A stretch of 29,520 bases of DNA, taken from the IMG/VR virus record IMGVR_UViG_3300030060_000546, positions 1-29,520 of that record, one strand, 5' to 3'. How positions within the stretch are numbered: position 1 is the first letter of the stretch; each line of letters opens with the position of its first letter. This DNA comes from a virus. Shown one piece after another: positions 5,237 through 12,522 of the stretch. The translations under genes were made by a program, and so were the position numbers. The notes beneath the pieces were generated by a model. The model was given only the letters and a program-made list of their open reading frames with translations, had not been told where the DNA came from and searched no databases.

Positions 5237-6510
5237 CGCATATTGAGATACCGTATGAGCCCAGGCCGTTACAGATGTCTTTGCATAATGAGATGCAGGT
5301 AAAGCGGTGGGGTGTTGTTGTATGTCATCGTAGGTTTGGCAAGACTGTATGGGCTATTAATCATTTATTAAGGGATGCATTAGTTTCTGGTAAGACTAAC
5401 CCCCGATATGCTTATATGGCGCCCACCTATCGCCAGGCAAAGAATGTAGCTTGGGATTATATAAAACATTTTGCTGGTGGTATACCGAATGTAAAGTTTC
5501 ACGAGACAGAGCTTAGGTGTGATTTACCTACAGGGGCTCGGATAAGCTTACTGGGTGCTGAGAACCCTGATAGTTTACGTGGTATATATTTAGATGGTTG
5601 TGTTATGGACGAGGTTGCTGACATGCCTGAGAATGTATTTCCGGAAGTGTTGAGGCCGGCGTTATCTGATCGTAAGGGGTTTTGTATATTTGTGGGTACG
5701 CCAAAAGGTCATAATGCTTTTTATGATTATTATGAACAAGCGTCTTCTGATGAAGATTGGTTGAGTGCGGTGTATAAAGCTTCTGAGACAGGGTTGTTGG
5801 ACAAGGAAGAATTAGACGCTGCCAGGGGTATGATGACCAATGATCAGTATATGCAAGAGTTTGAGTGTAGCTGGAATGCGAATGTGCCAGGCGCTATTTA
5901 TGGCAAAGAGTTAGAAGAGGCCACGACAAGTGGCAGGGTATCTAATGTACCTTATGATCCAGCGCACAAGGTAGACACCTGGTGGGATCTTGGGATTGGT
6001 GACTCGACATCAATTTGGTATACGCAGACGGTTGGCAGGGCTGTACATGTTATAGATTATTATGAAAATAGAAATCAGGGTTTGCCGCATTACTGTCAAA
6101 TTTTAAATCAAAAGAATTATTTATATGGTACGCATAACGCGCCGCACGATATAGAGGTGCGTGAATTGGGTAGTGGTAAGAGCCGAAGAGAAGTTGCCTG
6201 GGATCTAGGATTAAATTTTAGGGTGGTTCCCAAGCTTCCTATAGAGGATGGCATACATGCGGCGCAAATGTTGATACCTAGGTTGTGGTTTGATCGTGAG
6301 AAGTGCAAGCAGGGTTTAGAGTGTTTGCGCCAGTATCATAGATCTTATAATGATAGGACAAGATCATTTAGGGCTAATCCGGTGCATGATTGGTCATCGC
6401 ATGCGGCTGATGCATTTAGATATTTTGCTGTAGGGCTTAGGGAAAGTGGGCCTATGATGAAAGCGCCACAAATGCAAGCGATGTCTGATTATGACCCCTT
6501 TGCAGCTTAG
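5233..6510 (+). CDS. terL: Terminase large subunit (packaging ATPase/nuclease)
   Basis: A 425-residue packaging motor. Residues 31-38, CHRRFGKT, are the Walker A motif; 123-127, CVMDE, the Walker B motif with the catalytic glutamate; 154-159, VGTPKG, the coupling motif. The C-terminal RNase-H-like nuclease has WDLGIGDSTS (D252, D257), VIDYYE (D275) and DWSSHAADAFRY (D386, D393). It powers DNA entry into the procapsid and cuts the concatemer. It begins with GTG, in a GTGA overlap with the previous gene; length is normal for the family. It ends inside the GNAT gene by a 20-base overlap. Confidence 0.95.
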   Translation: MTHIEIPYEPRPLQMSLHNEMQVKRWGVVVCHRRFGKTVWAINHLLRDALVSGKTNPRYAYMAPTYRQAKNVAWDYIKHFAGGIPNVKFHETELRCDLPTGARISLLGAENPDSLRGIYLDGCVMDEVADMPENVFPEVLRPALSDRKGFCIFVGTPKGHNAFYDYYEQASSDEDWLSAVYKASETGLLDKEELDAARGMMTNDQYMQEFECSWNANVPGAIYGKELEEATTSGRVSNVPYDPAHKVDTWWDLGIGDSTSIWYTQTVGRAVHVIDYYENRNQGLPHYCQILNQKNYLYGTHNAPHDIEVRELGSGKSRREVAWDLGLNFRVVPKLPIEDGIHAAQMLIPRLWFDREKCKQGLECLRQYHRSYNDRTRSFRANPVHDWSSHAADAFRYFAVGLRESGPMMKAPQMQAMSDYDPFAA

Positions 6511-6958
6511 GTATAAGGTAGCCAGGTATATTGATGCTGCTGAAGTAACAGAAGTTTGTGCAATGTTTCATGCGGAAAGTTGGCAACGATTTGCAAAATT
6601 TGATTTTGACAAAATGCAACAATGGATAGAAGAACGTATTGATATGGATGACAGTGATATATTCACTGCCTGGGATAATGATTTATTAGTTGGATGTCTT
6701 GTTGGCATGGCTTATTATTACCCATATTCAAAAACACTAGTCGCCGGTGATTATATCTGGTATGTTATACCTGAGTATAGAGGCGGCATGATAGGGGTGC
6801 GGCTGATGAAGATGTTTGAGGAATGGGCGCGAGGTGTTGGTGCAGCAAACATTTGCACTGGTGCAACATCTGGCATAAATAGTGAAAGGGGCGCGTTACT
6901 ATTGCAGCGCCTGGGTTATAGTCCGGTAGGGCTTTCTATGCAGAAGGATTTAATATAA
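6491..6958 (+). CDS. GNAT-family N-acetyltransferase
   Basis: A 155-residue protein with the GNAT fold. After the strand DYIWYVIPEY comes the acetyl-CoA pyrophosphate loop RGGMIG (R97-G102) and its helix VRLMKMFEEWARGVGA; a late LLLQRLGYSPVGLSMQKDL is the usual C-terminal strand pair. The substrate is unknown. It overlaps the end of TerL by 20 bases and the next gene by TAATG, so it is translated together with packaging and head genes. Similar acetyltransferases are found at this place in many marine podoviruses and may modify a virion or host protein; I cannot say which. Confidence 0.8.
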   Translation: MTPLQLRYKVARYIDAAEVTEVCAMFHAESWQRFAKFDFDKMQQWIEERIDMDDSDIFTAWDNDLLVGCLVGMAYYYPYSKTLVAGDYIWYVIPEYRGGMIGVRLMKMFEEWARGVGAANICTGATSGINSERGALLLQRLGYSPVGLSMQKDLI

Positions 6959-7605
6959 TGGGTGGTTTTTGTAGTGGGCCAACGCCAAGTCAAAAGCAAG
7001 ATATAGATACTGGAAAATTTTCTAGTTCGCAAGCGCCAAAAAATTCAGCGTTAGATGATTTGCAAATGGATTTAGGTATGAAACCTAAAAACCAAGTTTA
7101 TTTTCGTGATTTAGAAGATAGGCAAAATCGCGCTAAAAATGCTATGAATAATCTTGGAAAAGATATTTTTGGTAATCCAGCTTCTGAAGATAAACCGGCT
7201 GCTACACCTGAGCCAGTTGTAGAAACAACAACAACGCCTGTAGATACAACAGCAGAAGAAATTATAGAAACTATTCCTGATCCAACACAAATAACAAATA
7301 TGGAACCATTAGCTGATTTAGAAAAGCTTGATGAAGACATTAAAGCAGATCCTGATAAAGCTGGTAAAGGTGAAGGATTAGATGCTCCTACTGAACCTGA
7401 CGTTGGAGCAGGTACGACAACTGCGCTCGGTGGCGAAGAAGAAGCTGCTAAATTAGAAGAAATAGCAGAGGGTGATGCTGAATTTGCTGTTGCTGATACT
7501 ATTAGAAAAGGGCGTAGATCTACAGTTCAAACAACGCCTCAAGGTTTATTATCATCTGCACCCACGCGCACACGTAGATCACTAATGGGTAAAATGATTG
7601 CATGA
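6958..7605 (+). CDS. Acidic head-region protein with C-terminal RKGRRST motif
   Basis: A 215-residue protein. It starts MGGFCSGPTPS, has a long acidic, Pro/Thr/Glu-rich and probably disordered middle (residues about 75-170), and ends with RKGRRSTVQTTPQGLL...TRRSLMGKM. This N- and C-terminal pattern is familiar from small proteins that lie just before or near the portal in short-tailed phages, but no function is established to my knowledge. A minor virion or assembly protein is likely from position. It overlaps its neighbours at both ends (TAATG and ATGATG). Confidence 0.6.
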   Translation: MGGFCSGPTPSQKQDIDTGKFSSSQAPKNSALDDLQMDLGMKPKNQVYFRDLEDRQNRAKNAMNNLGKDIFGNPASEDKPAATPEPVVETTTTPVDTTAEEIIETIPDPTQITNMEPLADLEKLDEDIKADPDKAGKGEGLDAPTEPDVGAGTTTALGGEEEAAKLEEIAEGDAEFAVADTIRKGRRSTVQTTPQGLLSSAPTRTRRSLMGKMIA

Positions 7606-7802
7606 TGTACAGCAGAAAAAATATTGCCGGTGAAATGGGGGCTCGGTCATCGCAACCAGCCAAGCGCCGCGCAGAAATGACTGTAGATCCTTTAGAAAGA
7701 TTAAATCAAAAAATGGCTGGGCGCACACATGGCGGTTTGGCTATGGGTAAAGATAAAAAAAAGAAAAAACCTTCTTTAATGAATAGTATTGGAATGATGT
7801 AA
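7602..7802 (+). CDS. Small basic protein before the portal
   Basis: A 66-residue lysine/arginine/methionine-rich protein with a run of lysines near the end (GKDKKKKKPSLM). It starts at ATG 7602 or the next ATG at 7605, overlapping the preceding stop, and ends in a TAATG overlap with the portal gene. It follows an acidic protein, so the two might interact, or it might bind DNA; both are guesses. Not recognised. The close fit into the operon is the main support for it. Confidence 0.5.
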   Translation: MMYSRKNIAGEMGARSSQPAKRRAEMTVDPLERLNQKMAGRTHGGLAMGKDKKKKKPSLMNSIGMM

Positions 7803-9403
7803 TGGTACAAGTAAATCCGCTTATTGCACAGTTAGACCGTAGGTTTAAGACGTTACAAACGCAAAGATCTAATTGGGAAAAGCATTGGCAAGAGCTTGCG
7901 GATTTTATGTTACCGCGAAAAGCTGACATCACAAAGAAGAGAACCCAAGGGGATAAAAGAACTGAGCTAATTTTTGACGGTACAGCAGTACACGCTGTAG
8001 AATTACTTTCGTCCTCTTTGCATGGTATGCTCACTTCTCCTAGCTCCCCTTGGTTCTCGATGCGATACCGCGATCCAGCATTACAAAATAATGACATGGC
8101 TAATGAGTGGTTAGAACTATGCATGGATCAAATGTATAAAGCTTTTAACCGGTCAAATTTTCAACAAGAGATCCATGAGTTGTATTATGACCTTGTTGTT
8201 TTTGGTACGGCTGCTTTGATGGTTGAAGGTGACAAAGATGGCATTAGGTTTTCTGCGCGACATATTGCAGAAATAACTGTAGCTGAAGACGCAAACGGTT
8301 TGGTTGATACTGTATACAGAAAATTTAAAATGACTGTTCGCGCTGCTGCTCAAAGATTTGGTGAAGATAAATTACCTCAGCAAATGTCTAAAGATCTTAA
8401 AAACGATCCACACAAAGAACATGAGATAGTCCACGTTGTATATCCTAGAGGAGAAACAAAAACAAAATTATCTAGAGGTAAACCAATAGCTTCTGTTTAC
8501 TATCATGGTGACTCAAAGCACATGTTATCAGAAAGTGGTTTTGACGATTTTCCATTTATGGTTCCACGTTTTGTAAAAGACAGTGTAAGTACTTATGGAC
8601 GTTCACCGGCTATGAACGCGCTGCCAGATGTTAAGATGCTTAACAAAATGTCTGAAACAACAATACGTGCAGCGCAAAAACAGATTGACCCACCGCTGAT
8701 GGTTCCAGATGACGGTTTCGTGTTACCGGTAAGAACAACGCCTGGCGCACTAAACTTTTTTCGTACAGGTACAAGAGATAGACTAGAGCCGTTGCAGATC
8801 GGCGCTAACAATCCGCTAGGTTTAAACATGGAAGAGCAAAGGCGTAATGCAATACGCCAGGCATTTTATGTTGATCAGTTGCTTATGTCACAAGGCCCAG
8901 CCATGACCGCGACTGAGGTGTTGCAGCGCAATGAAGAAAAAATGAGGCTTCTCGGACCTGTTTTAGGCAGGTTGCAATCGGAACTGTTGCAGCCTTTGAT
9001 TTCGCGGTCTTTTGCGTTGCTGCTCCGGAACGGTCTCCTCCCTGTCGCTCCGGAGCAACTACAAGGCCAAGACATTGATATTGAGTATGTATCGCCATTG
9101 GCAAAAGCGCAGAAACTAACTGACTTGCAGTCTGTACTTAGAGGTTTTGAAATAATGATGCAGGTAGCAGAAATAGCGCCTGTTATGGATTATCTCGATA
9201 GTGACAAGTTGGTGCAGTATTTAGTCGATGTAACAGGTTTACCTGCGCGTGTTATAAGAAGTGATGAGGAAGTAGCGCAGATGCGAAGAGAGCAAGCTAG
9301 AGCCGCTGAAGAGCAAGCTGCAATGCAGCAACAAATGATGCAAGCAGAACAGGCCAATCAAGTTGCTCCATTAGTTAAGGCAGTAGGTGGTCTAGAGCAG
9401 TGA
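7802..9403 (+). CDS. Portal (head-to-tail connector) protein
   Basis: A 533-residue protein of the podovirus connector family (T7 gp8-like). Near the N-terminus is RSNWEKHWQELADFMLPRK, and residues about 55-90 carry FDGTAVHAVELLSSSLHGML and SSPWFSMRYRD, strong family landmarks. Further on, TATEVLQRNEEKMRLLGPVL (residues about 365-390) is also conserved. The C-terminal 40 residues are a glutamine-rich coiled coil. Twelve copies form the ring through which DNA is packaged and ejected and on which the tail is built. Length is normal. It is coupled to the next gene by GTGA. Confidence 0.93.
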   Translation: MVQVNPLIAQLDRRFKTLQTQRSNWEKHWQELADFMLPRKADITKKRTQGDKRTELIFDGTAVHAVELLSSSLHGMLTSPSSPWFSMRYRDPALQNNDMANEWLELCMDQMYKAFNRSNFQQEIHELYYDLVVFGTAALMVEGDKDGIRFSARHIAEITVAEDANGLVDTVYRKFKMTVRAAAQRFGEDKLPQQMSKDLKNDPHKEHEIVHVVYPRGETKTKLSRGKPIASVYYHGDSKHMLSESGFDDFPFMVPRFVKDSVSTYGRSPAMNALPDVKMLNKMSETTIRAAQKQIDPPLMVPDDGFVLPVRTTPGALNFFRTGTRDRLEPLQIGANNPLGLNMEEQRRNAIRQAFYVDQLLMSQGPAMTATEVLQRNEEKMRLLGPVLGRLQSELLQPLISRSFALLLRNGLLPVAPEQLQGQDIDIEYVSPLAKAQKLTDLQSVLRGFEIMMQVAEIAPVMDYLDSDKLVQYLVDVTGLPARVIRSDEEVAQMRREQARAAEEQAAMQQQMMQAEQANQVAPLVKAVGGLEQ

Positions 9404-9609
9404 AGCAATTAGAAGAATTAAAACTATCTTATCGCCGCACGTTTAATACAGATGACGGTCAAAAAGTATTACAAGATCTCAAATCAAGGTTTGGTTATGA
9501 GACAACAACATTTTCGGACAACCCACATGTAACATCATTTAATGAAGGTCAGCGAGCAGCAGTGTTGCTAATTGTCCGAATGCTGACCGAAGGGAAGGAA
9601 CCGCAATGA
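9400..9609 (+). CDS. Bbp19-like small head protein
   Basis: A 69-residue protein starting with GTG in a GTGA overlap with the portal stop. The pattern LKLSYRRTFNTDDGQKVLQDL, then FNEGQRAAVLLIVRML, matches the Bbp19-like family first seen in Bordetella phage BPP-1, where the gene also lies between portal and capsid genes. Its exact role in the virion is not known to me. A purine-rich GAAGGGAAGGAA at its end serves as the ribosome-binding site for the scaffold gene, which overlaps by ATGA. Confidence 0.75.
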   Translation: MKQLEELKLSYRRTFNTDDGQKVLQDLKSRFGYETTTFSDNPHVTSFNEGQRAAVLLIVRMLTEGKEPQ

Positions 9610-10406
9610 GCGAAGAGGCAATCCAAGATACAGGATCTCAAGAAGGTGCAGTAGCAGATGCAGCACCGGTTAGTTTTTTAGAAAGTCTACCAGAAGAAAT
9701 TCGCAACGAGCCAAGCCTAAGAACTTTTACAGATCCAGGCACATTAGCTAAAAGTTATGTTAGCGCTCAACGTATGATAGGCGCAGACAAAGTTGCTATA
9801 CCTGGGAGTTCGGCAACTGCTGATGATTGGCGAGAAGTATATACAAGACTTGGGGCTCCAACAGAAGCTAGCCAGTATGAGCTTGGTAAAGATATACCAT
9901 TAGATGATTCATACGTAAATTCTTTTAGAGAACACGCATTGAATGCTGGTCTTAACGGACAACAAGCAAACACAATGATGGAGTTTGTAAAGTCTGCTGT
10001 AACGAGTATGAATGATAATTTTACGCAAGGCACAGAAGAAGCGCAGTATGCTGCTGAACAAGAATTAAGACAAGAATACGGTCAAGCTTTTGAGCAGCGT
10101 TTAGAGGTTGCACAATTAGCTGCAAATCAGTTATTAGGCGGCACAGAAATGTTTGATGAAATAATTCTTGCAGATGGGCGCATGTTAGGCGATCATCCAG
10201 ATATAATACGGATGTTTTCTAATTTAGCTACGCAAATTGGAGAGGATAATATTGAGGGTACACCTACAGAAATGATTATGACACCAGAGGAAGCAAACAG
10301 ACAACTTGCTGACATCACTAGACTTGATGGCCCATATGGTGATAGGATGCACCCACAACACGATGAGTACGTGCAAACAGCGTTACGACTTCGTGAGTTC
10401 TTATAG
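9606..10406 (+). CDS. Scaffold / capsid assembly protein
   Basis: A 266-residue, strongly acidic protein lying immediately before the major capsid gene. The segment VSFLESLPEEIRNEPSLRTFTDPGTLAKSYV (residues about 22-53) is the characteristic N-terminal landmark of T7-gp9-like scaffolds, here followed by long helices (residues 100-200). It guides coat assembly into a procapsid and is released before maturation. The ATG overlaps the previous stop. It is separated from the capsid gene by 128 bases that form a structured leader. No protease domain is visible. Confidence 0.85.
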   Translation: MSEEAIQDTGSQEGAVADAAPVSFLESLPEEIRNEPSLRTFTDPGTLAKSYVSAQRMIGADKVAIPGSSATADDWREVYTRLGAPTEASQYELGKDIPLDDSYVNSFREHALNAGLNGQQANTMMEFVKSAVTSMNDNFTQGTEEAQYAAEQELRQEYGQAFEQRLEVAQLAANQLLGGTEMFDEIILADGRMLGDHPDIIRMFSNLATQIGEDNIEGTPTEMIMTPEEANRQLADITRLDGPYGDRMHPQHDEYVQTALRLREFL

Positions 10407-10418
10407 TGGATAACCGTA

Positions 10419-10477
10419 AGGCCCACTAGCAAGCTTGTAATCAAGCGGAGTAGCTACCCTAAGTAGCAGCACGGCCT
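10419..10477 (+). ncRNA. Structured leader of the capsid gene, three-way-junction-like
   Basis: In the 128-base gap before the capsid gene, AGGCC (10419-10423) can pair with GGCCT (10473-10477) and enclose two hairpins. These are GCTTG-TAAT-CAAGC (10433-10446) and GCTAC-CCTAA-GTAGC (10453-10467). All stems are only five pairs, but both inner hairpins are perfect. No promoter was found in the gap, so the element is probably a processed or stabilising mRNA leader; no known RNA family was recognised. Confidence 0.4.
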
Positions 10478-10534
10478 CGCAAGAGACAACCAAGCGCATA
10501 AATCTTTAACTGAAACAAAAGTAGGAGAGACAAC

Positions 10535-11395
10535 ATGTCTACCCAAATTACTACAGCTTTTGTCAACCAGTTTAGCGCTAATGTCCAAATGCTATCGCAG
10601 CAGATGGGTTCTTTGCTGCGTAATGCAGTAGATACAGAAAGCGTTAATGGTGAGAAAGCTTTCTTTGACCAAGTAGGACAAGCTGCTGCTGTTCTACGCA
10701 CAAGTAGGCATCAGGATACGCCTTTAGTTGAAACCCCACATACCAGGCGAATGGTGACAATGTCGGACTATGAGTACGCTGACTTGATCGATGATAGCGA
10801 TAAAGTACGTTTGCTAGTAGATCCAACATCTACTTATAGCCGTGCAGCCGCTGCTGCTATGGGCCGCGCAATGGATGATGTTATCATCACTGCTGCTTTA
10901 GGTTCATCGCAAACAGGTAAAGACGGTTCAACAACAACAGCGTTACCTGCTGGACAAAAAATTGCTCATGGTTCTGCTGGCTTGACTATTGCTAAACTAG
11001 TATCTGCTAAAGAGTTACTAGATGCAGCAAGTGTTGATCCATCAATTCCACGGCACATCATTGTTTCGCCAAAGCAGGTTTCTGATTTGTTGAACAACAC
11101 AACTGTCACAAGTTCTGATTTCAACACCGTCAAGGCTCTGGCTCAAGGTGAGGTTTCATCGTTTGTAGGGTTTAACTTCATAGTAAGTAACCGTTTAAAC
11201 ACTGATTCAAACTCTGATCGCCAGGTCATTGCGTTCGCGCAAGACGGTCTGAAGCTTGCAGTTGGCAAAGAGCCGGCTGCACGTATTGATGAACGTGCTG
11301 ACAAGTCATACTCAACGCAAGTCTATTACTGCCAAACCATCGGGGCAACTCGCATGGAAGAGGAAAAAGTAGTAGAAATTGCGTGTAACGAATAA
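10535..11395 (+). CDS. Major capsid protein
   Basis: A 286-residue coat protein. Its place directly after the scaffold, its strong ribosome-binding site (GTAGGAGAGACAAC) and a long structured leader indicate high expression. The segments SRHQDTPLVETPHTRRMVTM, YEYADLIDDSDKVRLLVDPTS and the C-terminal DERADKSYSTQVYYCQTIGA are typical of the HK97-fold coat family found in BPP-1/Bcep22-like podoviruses. It builds the icosahedral shell. It is somewhat shorter than T7 or P22 coats. It is followed at 12 bases by a cement-like protein. The family assignment is from motif memory. Confidence 0.88.
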   Translation: MSTQITTAFVNQFSANVQMLSQQMGSLLRNAVDTESVNGEKAFFDQVGQAAAVLRTSRHQDTPLVETPHTRRMVTMSDYEYADLIDDSDKVRLLVDPTSTYSRAAAAAMGRAMDDVIITAALGSSQTGKDGSTTTALPAGQKIAHGSAGLTIAKLVSAKELLDAASVDPSIPRHIIVSPKQVSDLLNNTTVTSSDFNTVKALAQGEVSSFVGFNFIVSNRLNTDSNSDRQVIAFAQDGLKLAVGKEPAARIDERADKSYSTQVYYCQTIGATRMEEEKVVEIACNE

Positions 11396-11407
11396 GGAGA
11401 TTGACTA

Positions 11408-11869
11408 ATGGCTACTGTTTATTCAACACAACGCACTAACACACGCGCTATTCCAGCCGTGATGAATAAGGCGAATGAGCTTGGCGGTAGAATCCGTGTA
11501 GCTCATGGTGTCTATGAGGCATCTTCACTAGCATCTGGTGATGTTATTGAGATGTTTATTCTACCAGATGGCGCAAGATTGCTTGAAGGGTCACTAGCAC
11601 ATGATGCTATGGGTTCATCAACAACCTTGTCAGTAGGTTATGCCGCGCATACTAATGCGGCTGGAACCGCTGTTGCTGCTTCTGCTGCGGCTTATAAGGC
11701 TGCTGCTGCATCAACATCTGCTCAGAAAGTGGACATCCTTGCAACACTGGCTTTGGGCTCAGGCACAGAGACAGACACAAACGAAGATGGAGTTGCTGTT
11801 ACCGCAACTATGGGTGGTGCTGCTGGTACAGGCACTATCGAAGTAACTATCAAGTATGTGGTTGACTAA
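11408..11869 (+). CDS. Putative capsid cement/decoration protein
   Basis: A 153-residue Ala/Thr/Gly-rich protein right after the capsid gene, with AAGGAG nine bases before the ATG. Visible segments are GGRIRVAHGVYEASSLASGDVIEMF and LPDGARLLEGSLAHDAMGSSTTLSVG, then an alanine-rich linker and beta-rich end TGTIEVTIKYVVD. Such a protein follows the coat gene in BPP-1-like phages, where the neighbour is a capsid-stabilising cement protein, so the same role is inferred. A terminator follows, so capsid and cement probably form the end of a highly expressed mRNA. Confidence 0.65.
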   Translation: MATVYSTQRTNTRAIPAVMNKANELGGRIRVAHGVYEASSLASGDVIEMFILPDGARLLEGSLAHDAMGSSTTLSVGYAAHTNAAGTAVAASAAAYKAAAASTSAQKVDILATLALGSGTETDTNEDGVAVTATMGGAAGTGTIEVTIKYVVD

Positions 11870-11876
11870 TTAGGTT

Positions 11877-11901
11877 GGGGCGGTTCGCCGCCCCTTCTTT
11901 T
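11877..11901 (+). terminator. Intrinsic terminator after the capsid block
   Basis: GGGGCGG (11877-11883), a TTCG tetraloop (11884-11887) and CCGCCCC (11888-11894) are followed by TTCTTTT (11895-11901). This is a very stable UUCG hairpin with a T-rich tail. Only 15 bases separate it from the tail-tube A start, so tail genes must be reached by read-through, as with T7 T-phi after gene 10. Confidence 0.88.
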
Positions 11902-11916
11902 ACAGGATAGGTAAAG

Positions 11917-12522
11917 ATGACTAGTACAGTTGATATTGCAAACTTTGCGCTAAACAATCTAGGCGCTTCTAATATTTCTTCATTAGATGAAAACAGTAAA
12001 GCAGCAAGAGTAGTTAATCAGCGTTTTGAATCTGTAAGAGATGCTGTTTCTCGCGCACATCCTTGGAATTGTTTAATTAATCGTGCAACTTTGGCGCAAG
12101 ACACTGTTGCTCCTACGTTTGGTTATGCTTTTCAATATTCTTTACCAACAGATCCTTTTTGCTTACGTGTGTTAGAATTTAGCAATGGATCTCTTTCGTA
12201 CCCACAAGACAATATTACCAGTAACTCAGGTGGTCCGGTTTTTGTAATTGAAGGTAGAAAACTACTTACTGATGAGGGTTCTGCACAGATTAAATATATT
12301 GGGCGTATAACAGATCCACAACAATTTGATGCAAGTTTAATAGAAGCAATAGCTGCTAGATTAGCTGCTGAAATTTGCTATGCAATAACAGGATCAACAA
12401 GTATGGTGCAGATACAAACATCTTTGTATGAAGCTAAAATTAATGAAGCACGATTTAACGATGCAACAGAGGGCGCAACGCAACGTCTAGAAGCGAGTGA
12501 CTTTATTGAAAGCAGGTTATAA
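11917..12522 (+). CDS. Tail tubular protein A (adaptor, T7 gp11-like)
   Basis: A 201-residue adaptor protein. The N-terminal ANFALNNLGASNISSLDENS and VRDAVSRAHPWNCLINRATL are clear signatures of podoviral tail tube A, which forms a ring under the portal. The middle (YAFQYSLPTDPFCLRVLEF) is the family's conserved strand. The ribosome-binding site is GGATAGG. It ends in a TAATG overlap with tube B, as in most podoviruses. Length is normal. Confidence 0.9.
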   Translation: MTSTVDIANFALNNLGASNISSLDENSKAARVVNQRFESVRDAVSRAHPWNCLINRATLAQDTVAPTFGYAFQYSLPTDPFCLRVLEFSNGSLSYPQDNITSNSGGPVFVIEGRKLLTDEGSAQIKYIGRITDPQQFDASLIEAIAARLAAEICYAITGSTSMVQIQTSLYEAKINEARFNDATEGATQRLEASDFIESRL

